Shown here: positions 11,086-38,296 of the stretch, piece after piece
Layout of the letters: each line of letters begins with the position of its first letter
Numbering within the stretch: position 1 is the first letter of the stretch
Origin: Siniperca chuatsi
Lineage: Eukaryota; Chordata; Actinopteri; Centrarchiformes; Sinipercidae
NCBI RefSeq assembly: GCF_020085105.1
Contig: NC_058042.1
Span: 14,586,501-14,650,500 of the forward strand
Length of the DNA: 64,000 nt
Direction: 5' to 3'
Position numbers and translations under genes: made by a program
Notes under the pieces: model-generated
The model's input: only the letters and a program-made list of their open reading frames with translations
What the model was told of the DNA's origin: nothing
The model's database searches: none

Positions 11086-12928
11086 CATTACTGATAATTT
11101 TATATGAAAACCTTTACTTGAAAGAAAGGTTTTTCAGGCAAAGCCAACCTATGAGTCAAAGAGTTATATCAACTGATCAACTGTTGTAGTTACCCAGGAA
11201 AATAAATATTATTCTCCAGTCTTTTATGTTTTGATACTTTGGCTGCAAATTGATCTGTGAACGAACCAAAAAATCCTGCACACTGTCAATCACTTACACT
11301 CATTTTTTAGATGCTTCGGCCCTCTAACGTTTTCAGGTAAACTTCATACAGGCAAACAGCACCGGCACTAGTGTGCATGATTTTGGGCAAGTAGTTAGCA
11401 GTAGGTGAAAATGTAACTAAATCAAAAATAAAAAAGCTATTATTTTATGAAAATGGATCTGATTTTCCCTCTTAAAATCAGTGTGCTGTCTGGGTTTGAT
11501 TGTTAGGCGGTAAGACTGGTGGAGATGCTGCTTTGTATGTTTGTTTCTGACCTCACTGACCTTCACACACTCTAAAAGTACAATAACTACATATAGTACT
11601 TTATTTGAGAAATGCAATAAAGCTTTCACAACAGCTTAAAAGAATGACTGAGTCAAGAAAATGCATTACTTTGCCCGGTGTGGGTCAGCAAAGGAATTTA
11701 CGAAAAATGGTCAAAATGAAACTGACTGAAAATATTGATTTTTATCACTGTTGCACCTGCTGAAGTGTAATTTAAAACCTCTATTTAATTCAAGTGATGT
11801 TCAGGTCTGTTGTAAGTTACTGTATCAGCTTTATCTCTTAGCTAGACATTGACACTGACTCAACATTAACACTGACAATTTGAATCTAAAATAACTATTT
11901 TTAAAATGACATAGTTTGTTTCTGTGATGCCTTTTGAGGACTTTTAAGGTACCACAAAGTCTGTTTTTTTCCATAGAACTGTGCTAGTTTAGGTCTGTTT
12001 GTCTTCTTTGTGGCCTGAGAGATGAAGTACATGCAGCATACAGTACATGCACAACAACAGTGACATATTATTAAATGAGGAACTGGAACCTTGTCTTTCA
12101 GATTCAGTTCCTTGAAGGCTGCCTTTAAATTAATCCATTTACGTGTCACATGGTCAGGATGATCCAGACCTCTATATGGGTTGGTTGCCTTGTTGGTGCA
12201 TTTTTCTTTTGATTTGTGTGTGACATGATGTGTGTGTGGTTTAATCTACTGTTCTTCAACCATAGTGCCAAATCTGTGTGCAACCCTTTCTCCTACAATA
12301 TGCAGTTTGGCCTGCTGAAATGTCCTTTAACAAGACACTGAATCCATACCAGCTCCAGGTGCTGTAGTTAAAACTACAGTGTGTCATCCTGTGTTGGAAA
12401 GATCAACCAAATTTTTACAAGATAGAGAGACAGTGTTAAATAATGTCAATATCAGTACACACAGTAAACATAGCTGTGTATACACTTGACGTAATTGAGA
12501 ATTGAAAATTGAGACATAATTGACATTATTGTGTAAGATATATTAGAAACTACAGTAAACAGAAAGAGGCAGATAACACTTTTTGCTTTATTTCACCAAA
12601 AGAATTTCCACAAAACTCAGTACAGTGCTGCTAGAATACAAATGAACTATAAGTACTCATTAACTATCTTGTTTTATATTTCTTATTATAAAATGTAATT
12701 GATTCATTTTAAGCCCAGAGTATGTTTGTTTAAGCCTTTAACTCTTCTTTTTCATGTTCTGCAGGCAGATTGCAACATCGTAAAAAGACCGTAAATACCA
12801 TTACCCTGACAGATCACATGCCGTGCATTGTTTTTCAAAAAAATTTCCATTTGTCATGTGCATTTGATTTTACAGTAACTGTATTACTGTTACCGCTTCC
12901 AGTGACTTCGATTAGCATTGCCAATATA

Positions 12929-13393
12929 CACTCAGTGGCCACATTTTTAGGTATACCTGTAAAATCTAATGCTATCCAATACAACAGCTCAACCATAAAT
13001 TCTACCTTTACAAAGATAATAATGTTCAGTTTTGATTGACACTGTCAGAGAGGTATTAATTCAACTACATGTTTAATATTGAGGTTGTTGTTTGCAGTGG
13101 TATTGAACTGGACTGCTTTATATTGAGAGGTGTTTCTAATGTTTTGCCCATCGCATTTACAAACATGAAGAGGGAAGAATATCAGAAACACTCAATATAA
13201 TACAGTATAACACCACCACTATGACCTCAGTGATAAATATATATAGTGTATATATACAGCTGAATTAACACCTCTCGAATGATTTAACCCAAACTGAACA
13301 TTATAATCTTCATAAATGTAGAATTTGTGGCAGAGCTGTTGGATTGCATTACATTTTATAGGTGTACCTAATAAACTGGCCTGTGAGTGTAAT
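12929..13393. mobile_element. MITE with CACTCAGTGGCC/GGTACACC ends
   Basis: The left end (ACTCAGTGGCCACATTTTTA, then GGTATACCTGTAAAATCTAA) pairs with the right end (TTTTATAGGTGTACCTAATA, then AACTGGCCTGTGAGTGT) as inverted repeats of about 105 bp. The core contains GAGGTGTTTCTAATGTTTTG. The GGCCAGTTTATTAGGTACACC-type terminus is a widespread vertebrate DNA-element signature. It has no transposase, and divergence between the arms suggests an old copy. Confidence 0.85.
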
Positions 13394-13682
13394 ATAAGTA
13401 CCACTGGCAGATTTTCAGACTACGTTAACCATGGAACCAGGGATCCAGATATTACCCATATGTATTCATAATGCAGTGATGGACACAATAAAATGAATAC
13501 TTGTAAAATATAGTGAAATACAACACAATAACCCTGCAGAACATGTGACACTCACATAATGCCCATCTTTAGCTAAGTCTGTGTCAGAGATGTGTTGATT
13601 CATATGAACTCTGTTATTTATGCACCCACACTGGTTCACAGCTGACAAAATAACAGAAAAGCCTAACAATATAATGTAAGCA

Positions 13683-14045
13683 GTGGTGGGATGTAACTTT
13701 GTACATTTATTTAAGCACTGCAAGTTTGAGGTACTTTACTAGGGTATTTCCAATCGATACCTTTGTATACTACTAATATTGTACTTTTTACACTACATTT
13801 AGTCTTCAGCTATGGTTACAGGTTTCTTTAAAAATTAGGATTTTACATAAACTGTAAAATTAGGTTGCATTGCTATAGATTAAACTACCCAACAATATAT
13901 AAAATACTTGACCTACTACAATAGTACAATTCTACTTACACATTAAAGCATCAGTAATCAGTAATGGCCATTTTTCTGCATTGAGTACTTTTACATATGG
14001 TAATTTAATTACATTTTGCTAATTATACTTACATGCAATCACTTA
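13683..14045 (+). repeat. TACTTAAGTA-type dispersed repeat, copy 3
   Basis: Begins AGTGGTGGGATGTAACTTTG, the family's 5' end, followed by GAGGTACTTTACTAGGGTAT and a block with GATTAAACTACCCAACA. The interior is truncated and the terminal inverted part is degraded. Confidence 0.8.
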
Positions 14046-15988
14046 AAGCGATCCTATGTAACTTTTGCTGAACAGCAGCAACTGTGGCAACAAGTGTCAG
14101 TTATAGCATAATGTAGTGTAACAATAGCTCAAGTAGAGAAGAATCATCAAGTCAGCAAACTGGCTCTTAAAGGGCTAATGCACTGGATTGCCTTGTCATC
14201 ATGTCCACCAGCAGTGACTGAATAGGCTACTCTCACTCTATAAAAACATGTCCAATGAGATATAGTGTATAAGATAAAGTTGCCAGCATTGTTCTATTTG
14301 TTTTCAAGTGTAAGTGACACACTGTGAGGTTGCATACTTGTGACCTGCAGTAGCTCTGACCAAGTACTGCTGGTTCTACCACAGGGTGTAACCAAGCACT
14401 TCACAGTTTTATGTCTGAATGAAGTCACAAGATACACATCTCTGATGGTTAAAGCTCACACAAGCACTCAAACAGTTATATTGGCACCTCTTAATACTCA
14501 GTCACATAGTTTGGCCCCTGGAGTCTTTGGGTCTGCTGTATGGAGGTGTCAATGTTCTCATCATTATCTCTGTATGCACTTATTTTAAGAGGCTACTAAT
14601 ATTCTGAAAGAAGCACAGTATGCAGGTTGTCAAATAGTACGGTTACTGGTTCTGCTACAGCTTACTTAACACTTCAAAACACAGGGATTATACAATGAAA
14701 CATGTCTGTTATTTACTGTAGTCTTCCTCATCAACTTTTAGCAAGCTAGACTAAAGTCATGGTCATTTCTCAACAGACCTTTATTGTGCTATTATACATA
14801 TTTTTTTGCTGACATTCAGAGTTTTTCTCAGACATGTGAAGTCTCCCTCGATTCAGTCTCAGAAGATTCACAGTGCAGGGTCACAAGATTGTGCCCACAC
14901 AGCCTCGCAGAGGGGAATGACACGCATGACCACTGACTGTGGAAAACAGGATACAGGGTACATCGCAACAGGAAGTGTTGCACTCCTCCTCTGCAGAACA
15001 TCAGTTTGACCAGAATGACTGCAGGTTGATGTCCACACTCTGTAACTCCTGTGGCAGTATTCAAATTTCGTAATCATCTTCGCTCACCATTTCGTCTGAG
15101 TTAGTTGAGTAATTCAGTTGAAAAAAGAGTTTTTGTCCACACACAAAAAAAGGAAAGAAAATAAATCCCCCAGGCAGACTGTATTATTCTTTATACTGGA
15201 TGCATGCAAATAATAACTGACTTTGGTAAATTGTGTATAGCAAAAAACATTGAATCATCCAAGACAGCATAAAGTTTATATTTAGTAGGCTTTTATAAAA
15301 CAAATGAATACATTAATAACCACTGCTAAATAACTGAAACAAACTCAAGTACATTTCTTGTTACATTTTAAGTAAATACAAGATGTTTCAGCCTTACACA
15401 TGAAAAAATGCAAAGCATTTAAATTGCCATTTGTCAGGTCAAACATTAAAGATATAACATTTGATGACTAAATTTAAATCAGCAGTAGCTAATGTCTATG
15501 TTTATATTTATGTTTGAGTAAACCAAGCTACTAGTAATTGACTAAATGAATTTAAATGTGTATGAATTCTTATAAAAATTAAAACATAAGCTAACAAACA
15601 AAATATGCAATCTTGTAAATAATAAAATGTAAGTAAATACTGCAGGTAAAATACTGTTTAACAAATTTATCAGCTCATAAACTCAACATTGAATACCTAC
15701 ATACACTAAGTAATACAAAAACACCATATGTCATTCAGCGTGCTCGCATAAGGAAAGTCAGGATACGCCCACAGTCTCACTCAGAGAACAAATGTGCTAA
15801 AGGTCTTACCGTCGCCCTCTGTACATCATCCAGCGATGAGCTGTAAAGGTGTCCACAGGGGAGTTGTTGAACTACTGGAAGCAAATTGCCAAAGGTGGTT
15901 GAAAAATGCCGGCTTTCTATATATCTCTGAATTAGCAGGGGAACTAAAAACTTCCTTAATTCTACCAATTTAGGTTGGTACCATAAGG

Positions 15989-16029
15989 CTTCTTCTTCTC
16001 CTTCTTCTTCTTCTTCTTCTTCTTCTTCC
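15989..16029. repeat. TTC/GAA microsatellite
   Basis: About 13 TTC units with one interruption (CTCC), starting at ggcttcttcttctcc. Confidence 0.95.
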
Positions 16030-16439
16030 TTATTAAGGTGACAAACTCTTCCTACAAAACAAGTTTTTAAGGCAGTGAATCCAGTGTGAACTCCTGATGC
16101 TGATGAGTTCAGTTAATTCGGTCACATCTTGAGTCTAAAGCCTGTGGCCTCCATTAGACTTAAGTGCTGAACCTATTTTTATTTTCAAATTTACTACACA
16201 TTAATTGCCAACACACAATGACACAATGACACAGTAGAAGTGACTGCTTTGTGTCAACACTGCATGTCCACTAAGAATCTATTTTTAATAGCGTCATTTT
16301 TCTTTTTCTTTCCTTTTCGATTTTTTCGGTGAAAGTGTAACTATGTTTCCGACAATATATTTACAGTTCAAAGTGATACAGGTTGCATGTAAATATATAT
16401 ATATATATAGAAATTTCAACATAAGCTTTGTCACACTTT

Positions 16440-17005
16440 GAATTCAATGGCAACATCAGAATCAGAATCAGAAGAAGTAGTAGTAGAAGCATGAATAAAT
16501 ATCAATAAATTAAACTGAAAACAGAGTACATTGCACCGGAGTATTAAATAGAGAATATTGCACAATTATTTCAAGTATTACAGTGGTGTTAATCATCCAA
16601 TGTCCAGTTTAGTGACTTAGGGTCATATTGACTGTCACTTAGAGGGAGGAGTTAAAGAGTTTGATGGCTACAGACGGGAATGACTTCCTGTGGCGCTCTG
16701 CGGGGCATTTTGGGTGAATGAGTCTTCCGCTGAAGGTACTCCTTTGCTTGACCAGCATGTTATGGAGTGGGTGGGAGACGCTGTCCAAGATGGCATGTAG
16801 TTTGGCCAGCATCCTCCTCTCTGACACCACCGACAGAGAGTCCAGCTCCATCCCCACAATGTCACTGTCCTTACGGATTAGTTTGTTGAGTCTGTTAGCG
16901 TCCGCTACCCTCAGCCTGCTGCCCCAGCATGCAACAGCATACAGGATAGCGCTGGCCACCACAGACTCATAAAACATCCTCAGCATTGTCCATATGCACA
17001 TGCAC
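16440..17005 (-). mobile_element. L2-like LINE, 3' end fragment
   Basis: The minus strand carries the last part of a reverse-transcriptase ORF (17001-16639), followed by about 200 bp of 3' UTR. It ends in short TTCTGATTCTGATTC units (plus strand: CAGAATCAGAATCAGAAG), a typical simple-repeat tail of fish L2-type LINEs. It is 5' truncated, as usual for LINE insertions. Confidence 0.8.
16639..17001 (-). pseudogene. LINE ORF2 C-terminal fragment
   Basis: This is a 120-residue open frame with FYESVVASAILYAVACWGSR, then LRVADANRLNKLIRKDSDIV and HPKCPAERHRKSFPSVAIKL. These are hallmark C-terminal sequences of fish L2/Rex-type reverse transcriptases, downstream of the catalytic domain. The RT and endonuclease domains are missing, so it cannot be functional. 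Confidence 0.8.
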
Positions 17006-18220
17006 TTGTTTATCTCTTTCAGCTAATAAAAATAGATGCTTCCCCTTTATCTCACTAATTTTAACAGTTTCTTATTTCAAAAATCACAGTGGTAGAATAT
17101 AAAAAATATTTTAGCATGTATTTACGCAACTATTTTTGTGAAACAAGGCATGCATTTGGGTGTGTTTTTTGATAATTGTGTGACCAGGAGTGTCATAGCA
17201 GCAGTGGCACGCCTGTGACATACAAAGCTAGAATAAATAACAAGCATTCAAATCAGCTTATTCATTATCATTTGTTCTCACTGAATGAATGAGAGGAGCT
17301 GCTACCAGAGTGAAGAGTGTCTGGACCGAAAGAAAACACCTCCCATCTGCAGGAGGTGCAGAGTTACAACGTGCAAATACAGTTTTTAAGTTAAAATTCT
17401 TTCTTAAGACACTAAAATGTTTGTTGAGAGTTTTTAGAAAACACTATAACTCACAATAATATAAACAAATAAGCAATTGTTTACAATAATTAAATGTGTA
17501 TGTGTTAGTTTTGTGTACTAAAATGATTGAAATAAGTCATTGAATTAGAAGCTGAATTTAAGAAATGAACTAGGTAGACATTACCTTACTTATGTGATTA
17601 TGTGATAAGGTCTATTGTATATGCATATGAACCTTGGCCAGCTAACAATGAAAATAGCAGAAATCCAGCACAGAAATGAATGCAAATTCCATTTCATTTT
17701 AAAAAACAGAAGTGAATTTGTTAGACGATATATATTGACAGGGCCCATGACAGTGTGAGCCACACCAGCAGACAGAAGAAATTGTCACTTTGACATGCAA
17801 TGCAATTGTGCACTGCCCAATCTGAGCTTTCAACAGGCATAACATCATCAGTGAGCCTGACGAGCAATCCAGCAAGCATCTACGGAGGTTGTAATAACCG
17901 GAAAAAGTGGTGCCCAACAATATACATTCTGCTTCACATATGATTCTAATGAAATCTGCAAAAATTACATTGGATATTTCAGTTCTGTGGGTGGACAGTC
18001 GACAGAGAGGGCCATATTTCCTGGCTGATAGTCACCAGAGGTTTCAGTGGCCATCATGTGTTTCACAATGACATGGAACGGTCGCTTGACATACGTGCAA
18101 GGGGACATCCAGCCCTCTCACTTCTTATTCCTGATTCCTCATTTTCTCTGGACTCCACAAGATTCAACTATCAGACTAGGCTGTGGGTATTATTAGACAA
18201 GGGTGAATCACAAGGCACGT

Positions 18221-18222
18221 GG

Positions 18223-18253
<31 letters not shown>
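18221..18253. repeat. AC/GC dinucleotide repeat
   Basis: Contiguous ACACGCGCGCGC followed by (AC)n. The CG-containing start has Z-DNA potential. Confidence 0.9.
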
Positions 18254-19364
18254 AAACCATTAACAGTGGAAAAGTACTTATTTCTATATTTTTTTACATG
18301 ACACATCAGAGTACAACTCTGCAGTAGTATGCCTACTAATCTGCTGTCTCAATCTGTTTAATAACATTTGAGTTAAACTTTTTTTGAATATATACATCCC
18401 CGAACTACACACGCAAACACACACATTTACCCATATAAGGCTTCAGGCCCCTATCCCACTAAAAAACCAAGTTCCTCTTTCTTTATGTATTGCTCAAGTC
18501 AGACAAGGATGACTCAGTGCGGATATTAATCATGTTTTTTTGTTATCTTCACATCTCACTGTGCTAAGTCCGCCTGTCAGAGCCGCAGTTAGCCAATCTA
18601 TATTTAAAAATTTGAGAACTTGTTTAGACTTCTAAAATGTTAAAAACAACATCCCTAAAGAACATGTTGTCGGTTTGGCTCCGACAATTTGTTGTTGACA
18701 GGAGTTAAGAATGTTCATCATCATACATTTATACATTGAAGCCATTTTACGTTATTCATCATTATGGTGTCAAGTATACCTGAAAATGTAGACCAATATT
18801 ATTCATTCTGAAAGTCCTTCAACTCCCTTTAAACATCTCAGGCTGTGAGAAAGTGAGCAAACAGGCTTACTTTTTCACAGCTGATCCACAATGAAAAGGA
18901 TGGGAAAATACAGATGGACAAATTGTCCTACTTCAACTCAGGAGGGACTGCTAAATTACCTATGTGCTTAGCTACATGTGCAAAACTTAAAAAGTAGATA
19001 ATGCTGAGGCAGAAGATAGAATTTAATTGCTGTGATGATATAATGAGATTTGTTTTTCTTGGCTGTTGTCAGGGCAAATGTCATTCAATAATTTATGCAG
19101 TAAACTCCTGTCACATGCACCACCTGGTGGTCGGGCAGTTTATTAAGAGAACTTGGACCTTGGGTGCCCTACCAGAGGTGAGATGGGGATAGGGGTGCTG
19201 GCCACCTGGGGACCCAACCATGGAAGCAACCCTTTCAAAGTGGGTACTAAAATGCTTGTTGTGGACCAACTGTACATTTAAAATCAAATTACATATAAAC
19301 TACTTTAACTGATTCATTATTTTAGAACTACTTTTGTTTGAAAGACAATTTGAGAAAAGAAGTA

Positions 19365-19850
19365 TTCCGACCCTTAAGTACATATATTACAAATATATGA
19401 ATTGTAAAAATACTCCACAAGAAGTAAAAGTCCTGCATTCGTATTCAGTTTTTGGACTTGCTTTATTGTGAAATACTGGATAATTTCACCTATTTGAGCC
19501 TTGATCAGTCATTTAAATGAAACCATCTGAAAAGGTTAGAGGAGAATGACTCTTTGGTGGAACTGCTAATAGCTTAAAGACATCTGAAACATGACCAGGA
19601 GCCCCAACTAGACACTGCTTCTTTGTATGTGGTCACAAAAGGTTGCAAACTGCTGGTTAAATCTTTAACAATGCATTGTGTTTTATAAGCTTATGTTTGT
19701 TATGTAAAATCCTAATCTGCAAATAACAAGTAACTACAGCTATCTAGTAAATGTAGTGGAGTAAAAAGTATTATATTTCCCTCTGTATGAAGTAGCATAA
19801 CGTGGAAATATTCAAGTAAAGTAAAATTTGTATTCAAGTACAGAACTTAT
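19365..19850 (-). repeat. TACTTAAGTA-type dispersed repeat, copy 4
   Basis: Contains AAGTAAAAGTCCTGCATTCG, a block with GTAAAATCCTAATCTGCAAA, then GTAGTGGAGTAAAAAGTA and TATTTCCCTCTG. These are the family's landmarks in minus orientation, interrupted by unrelated sequence around 19500-19660. Confidence 0.75.
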
Positions 19851-20257
19851 TTTTCTGTGCAGGCTAAAGCAAAACCCTCCTCCCTTGACAAAGACTGAAG
19901 TGTGGATGACTGGTAAAAGCACAGTTATTGAAACGCTGCTATCAGTGCACCAATACTTCCAAGCATGTGTGATAATTGATCACTATATAACTGTGTTGAG
20001 ATGTAAATGAGTTGTGGATGTGTGGGGATAGCTGGAAAGCAGAGGGGGCCCCTAGAGTCTCCTCTTGTTGTAGGGTCTGTCCTTTCTTTGCTACACCCCT
20101 GCCTGATTTCTATCAACTCCAGATATATCTTGTAGCTTGTTGAGTTTATTAATAACCCCATTTTCTCCAGCTTAACTGATCTCGGGTTTCTATTTATACC
20201 AGAGAGAAAATTGCTGCGAGGGTGGTGTGGCTTATACCAAGTATACCTTATACCTCC

Positions 20258-20278
20258 ATATATATATATATATATATT
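20258..20278. repeat. TA microsatellite
   Basis: A pure (AT)n run of about ten units. Shorter (TA)n runs lie near 16390-16410 and 39050-39068. Confidence 0.9.
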
Positions 20279-20725
20279 GTTTTTCCTGAGTATTTATTGT
20301 TTGTCTATTTCAAGAAAAGTAGTAATACACTTCAACACTGCAACAAATTATTTATTTAAATAATAATTGCACTGTGGAATTTTTAGGGTTCAATTCCAGG
20401 TTAATATCCATTTTTTAGCTGAGGTTCTGGAGCAAACAATGCATAAGTCTGTCTCTCTTTGCTTCCTCCCATCATTTCCACATCCAGCATAATTCAGTCA
20501 AAACTTGCCAGTTTATCTCTGCTTACTTACTAAGGCTGATGTACTACCCACTGTATCCTAACCAACAAGACGGTTTTAACAGTTTTTATTTCCTGTAAGT
20601 TATGTATGCATAACGATGAGTAATTTGCATGTAGGTTTTACTTTCCGCCATCTTTATGTTTCCTAACACAGCCTACAGTAACACATACATTGTGTAATTC
20701 TGTCAATAGTCATATCTAACAACAG

Positions 20726-21672
20726 CAGTGTACGCTAATGAGGCCCTTGAGGACAACATTGACGGTATGTCGCTCTATTTATTGACAATTTTTATTTATG
20801 TATCGTGAATATTTAGGGATTTTGCTTCATCTGATGGTAGGTTGCTCTTGTGACTTATGTAATGGTGTTTTGTAGTTATGCTAGGCCAATATTACTCTGA
20901 GCTGATTCCACACGGAGACATTAACGTACATCAAACTAAATATCTTAAATCTGAGGTCCGTAATGCAGTCTAACACAGATTGATTTTCAGTGGTCAATGG
21001 TTTAAAAATCTTTCACAACTTAGATCTGGCACTGACTGCACCCACTTTGGCTGATAGCGTGTTGAACGAGTTTGTTCCTCGGCCCTTTGAGTGCTGCCTT
21101 TCTGCAAGGTGGCAGTAAGGCAGTGAAACCCAAACTGCTCAAATGAGGAACCCTATGTTTTGAGGTGTACAAGACTTCGATGGAAAGTAGTAGACCTACA
21201 TATATTACTTGTACACCTTAGTTAAAAACTGTGAATTTAAGAGAGATAGGTCTTTGGAGGTGATTTCAGATCCTGGAGCAACTCCAAATAAGAAATAGGA
21301 TTTTTCACAACAGACATTTTTATTTGTCATAGCAAGAAAACAGGTATTACTAATAACACTAACAAAGGCTCTGCTTTATTCAAGTGTACCAGTAAGCCAT
21401 GACAGTGTAGCAGTGAGCCGGCATGCACAATACCAGCACCCTGAGACTGAAGCAGCTAAATGGAATTCAGCCATTCTCGAGTTTAATATTTACACTTGTG
21501 CTTTTCCTACTGTGACATGTTAAGATGTCTTCTGAAGGGCTATTAAGATTAGACATAAAAAATGGAAAAGTCTATATATACACGTAGAACAAAAGGAGTA
21601 GCAAGTTACAAATTATGGTGAAAGCCTACCACCAATGTTGTCCTCAAGGGCCCCATTTGAGTACACTACAGT
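20726..21672. mobile_element. candidate non-autonomous DNA transposon
   Basis: The left end near 20726-20768 and the right end near 21630-21672 are inverted copies over about 43 bp, with a perfect 20-bp core (GGCCCTTGAGGACAACATTG). About 860 bp lies between, without a recognisable transposase frame. I do not recognise the family. The target-site duplication is not clear, so superfamily is unassigned. Confidence 0.6.
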
Positions 21673-22320
21673 CTACCTGTTAGAAATTATAAGAAATAAC
21701 AACTGTAGTAAGAGGTGAATCAGTGTTACTATGTTACAAATAACAAGCATAGCAATATGGAGTATGAATGGGAAACAAATGTATGAACAGGGACATTTTG
21801 TGGTTTAATACAGTTGCAGTCCCTATATTCAAATAAAACTAATTTGGGTGTAATAACGCAAAAATGATGTGAGGCCATAAGGAGAGTCATTGAGGCCCCT
21901 AAAACTTTCTTTTAAACAAGAAAGTCTGTGTCCCCTGATGACATCCTTACTTTAAGACTTGCTGCTGTGATTTCCAATTCAACTAGACTGGCTTTACAAT
22001 TGAAAAAAAAAAGGATCCTTTTCTGTGACTTTGCGTATTAAATGTACTTAAATGTGGACATCAACAACTGTATTGCCAGCTAATGTATAAGCATGGTAGA
22101 TTTGTTCATTGGGTCGATTGTCTCCACTTTCTACCCACCATTGTTTAGTATAGTATAAGTATAACAACATCTCCTTAGATTTGTGTCCTGGAGACTGCTC
22201 CTTCGTGTGGAAAAAAGTTTCTGTGTCCTAGGGGCAAAAAATAAAGTTATTTCCTGAATTTTTTTGGTGGGGCGGGATCCATGTCCTGACTCTCCTCTCC
22301 TGTTTATTTTCCCCCTCCAG

Positions 22321-22502
22321 GATCCTGATACGTGGCTGTTTGGGAAAGCCGCGGCGACCGACAGTTACTCCTGTGCTGCAGCTAGCGGGTTCCTGCCCTC
22401 CGCAGCTGGGAGTCTGGTGAAACTCAGCGGCGCAAGCCTGCCTTCATCAAGTCGGCCTGGATGGCAGGGACACACTGGTGCAAAGACTGCCGAAACCACA
22501 AG
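22321..22502 (+). other. slc39a13: probable slc39a13 non-coding first exon
   Basis: This is a GC- and CpG-richer block that ends ACCACAAG at a GTATTT donor (22503), 1.7 kb before the first coding exon (acceptor at 24230). It is the only CpG-rich stretch between the two genes and has the position expected for the 5' UTR exon. The 5' end is uncertain, and CCCCCTCCAG just before 22321 could be either an acceptor or chance. An open frame runs through it, but its reading does not connect to the ZIP13 frame. Confidence 0.45.
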
Positions 22503-24230
22503 GTATTTAAACATAAAAATGTCACATTCGTGTTGTAATTTGATGTTAGCAGTTTGCCGAGGTTTCCCGGCCCGCAACGTTAGCACTAACTTACTCAAAC
22601 TGACGCTTGTTGTAGCAGTATAACCGTTAGCGTTGCATTTGCAGTGATTGCGTGTGTCGGAGCCAATGTCTTTAGCAAGCTGCGAGCTACACGGCTCTGG
22701 ATATGTTTTCCGGCTAACGTTAGCTTGCTAACTTTTATCCACAGACGTAAGAGTTAGCTGATTCAGTATGTCGTTGTCAAAAGCACCGTTTTCATTTCAA
22801 CGTTAATTTGCCGCATTGTTTGACAGTTTAGCACCGTGGCGTTTTGTTTTTCTGTATATTTTATATGGCAGCGCAACTGTTGTGAGTTAACTGGTGCTTT
22901 ATCTGATCGACTCTGTCCTGCTAACTCCCAGACAGGGAAATGATGCGCAGCATGTTTAGATGCTGCCAGGCAATGATAAATAACCCTCTGTTACATTCTA
23001 TTGGAACTTAATTCTGCAAAAGATGAATAATCAGTTGCAGTAAGGTTAAAGTTATTCTAACTTTTCACCGAACCTCTTTGAGAGGCATTGCCAGATATCC
23101 ACAGGCAGCTGCTAAAAGGAAGCAAACACTGGAGTCTGGTGTTACTGGAGTTTTCTTTCCCTGGCACAACTTAACTGTCAACACAACTTAAGCATGTGTC
23201 AGAGGTTTTGCTGCTCAGAGTACCAACAATTTGAGTTTTTAAAAAGTAACTCATTTTAGGGAGGTTGTTGATGAGTAACTTCCATTTCCAGAAAGGTATT
23301 GTGTGCAGTATGCACTCTGTGTTTTTTCTTTTTTTTATGTTTTAGGTCCATAATGTATTAGATATTAGCTTATCACAAATACTTCAGTATTGGCCTATAT
23401 GATAGCTGATGGCTAACAAGAAATGGCAGTACAGAAATTCCCGAGTTATGATTCACAATTCTAAATTCTAACTCACAAAATTTAGGGATGATTTTCATTA
23501 TCATGTGTTTATGTATATTTGTATATATAAATGGGAGAATATCTTCTAGAGGACTGGTGTTCATTCCTCCACAGATTTGGCAAGGAGCACTGAAGCTGTT
23601 CAGGGGGCTCATGGTGGCGTGACTCCATATTAAGACACTTCATGTTGTTTTTTCCTTTAATTTGTCACCCATCTGTATATCAGCTGATTGTTTGTTATCA
23701 GATTTGATTAAACTCTCCAATATCAATATCGGTATCAGCCTCAAAAATCAATGGTTGGGCTAAAATGTCTATTGAAGTCTGTAATTTTGCTATTTAATGT
23801 GAAGCTGAAACAATTAATCGATTGATTAGTTGATTTAACAGAAATTAATTTTGCAACTGGTTAGATAATCTATTGTTGAAGTAATTTTTTTTCAAGCAAA
23901 CATGCAAGCATAACAATAATTGATTCCAGCTTTTCAATTGCGAGGATTTGCTGCTTTGCTTTGTCTTAAAGTATGTGATAGAAAACTGAATATGTTTGGA
24001 TTTTAGACTGCCAGTCAGACAGAACAAGCACTTTGAAGGCCACCTTGGCCTTTAGGAAATTGTGACATGAATTTTTCACAGTTTCCTGACATTTAACTTA
24101 CCAAATATAACAGAACTTATTAATCGATAAGGAAAATACTTGTTAGTTGCAGCCCTAATTTAATGTGTTCGTACATTGTTGAAAAGGTGCAGGAGAGGCC
24201 TGTTTGTCTGAAAGTGTGCTCCTCTTGCAG
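22503..24230 (+). other. slc39a13: slc39a13 intron 1 (inferred)
   Basis: This interval would be the first intron if the 22321-22502 exon is real. It holds CpG-rich sequence at its start (22510-22760) and the TGCAGC-ended repeat at 23810-24156, which ends about 75 bp before the coding exon acceptor. Confidence 0.5.
23810..24156 (-). repeat. GCTGCAACTAACGATTA-type fish repeat, copy 1
   Basis: In reversed orientation: starts AACAATTAATCGATTGATTA and ends TAATCGATAAGG..GTTAGTTGCAGCCCTAA. The interior has the family's GAGGATTTGCTGCTTTGC landmark. The same family occurs in the other orientation at 51940-52215. Confidence 0.8.
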
Positions 24231-24268
24231 CATTATTGGTTGCAAGTGCTTTTTGGACCGTGGGACGG

Positions 24269-38296
<14,028 letters not shown>

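Larger units (their letters stand above)
8226..22320. other. intergenic region between spi1 and slc39a13, no gene recognised
   Basis: About 14 kb separates the two divergent genes. No open frame has recognisable similarity or coding character except a LINE fragment (16639-17001). Recognised content consists of MITE-like fold-backs, three TACTTAAGTA-family copies, microsatellites and a candidate DNA transposon (20726-21672). Distal regulatory elements of spi1 would be expected somewhere here but I cannot point to one. Confidence 0.6.

Noticed and set aside
22264..22623. Protein-coding open frame of about 119 codons
   Set aside because: It crosses the likely exon 1 donor of slc39a13 at 22503, has no recognisable similarity, and its length is explained by the GC-rich, CpG-rich block.
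24236..24268. Upstream non-ATG start for slc39a13 (eleven extra codons)
   Set aside because: The only in-frame initiator there is TTG. The ATG at 24269 directly precedes the hydrophobic leader, as in the family.
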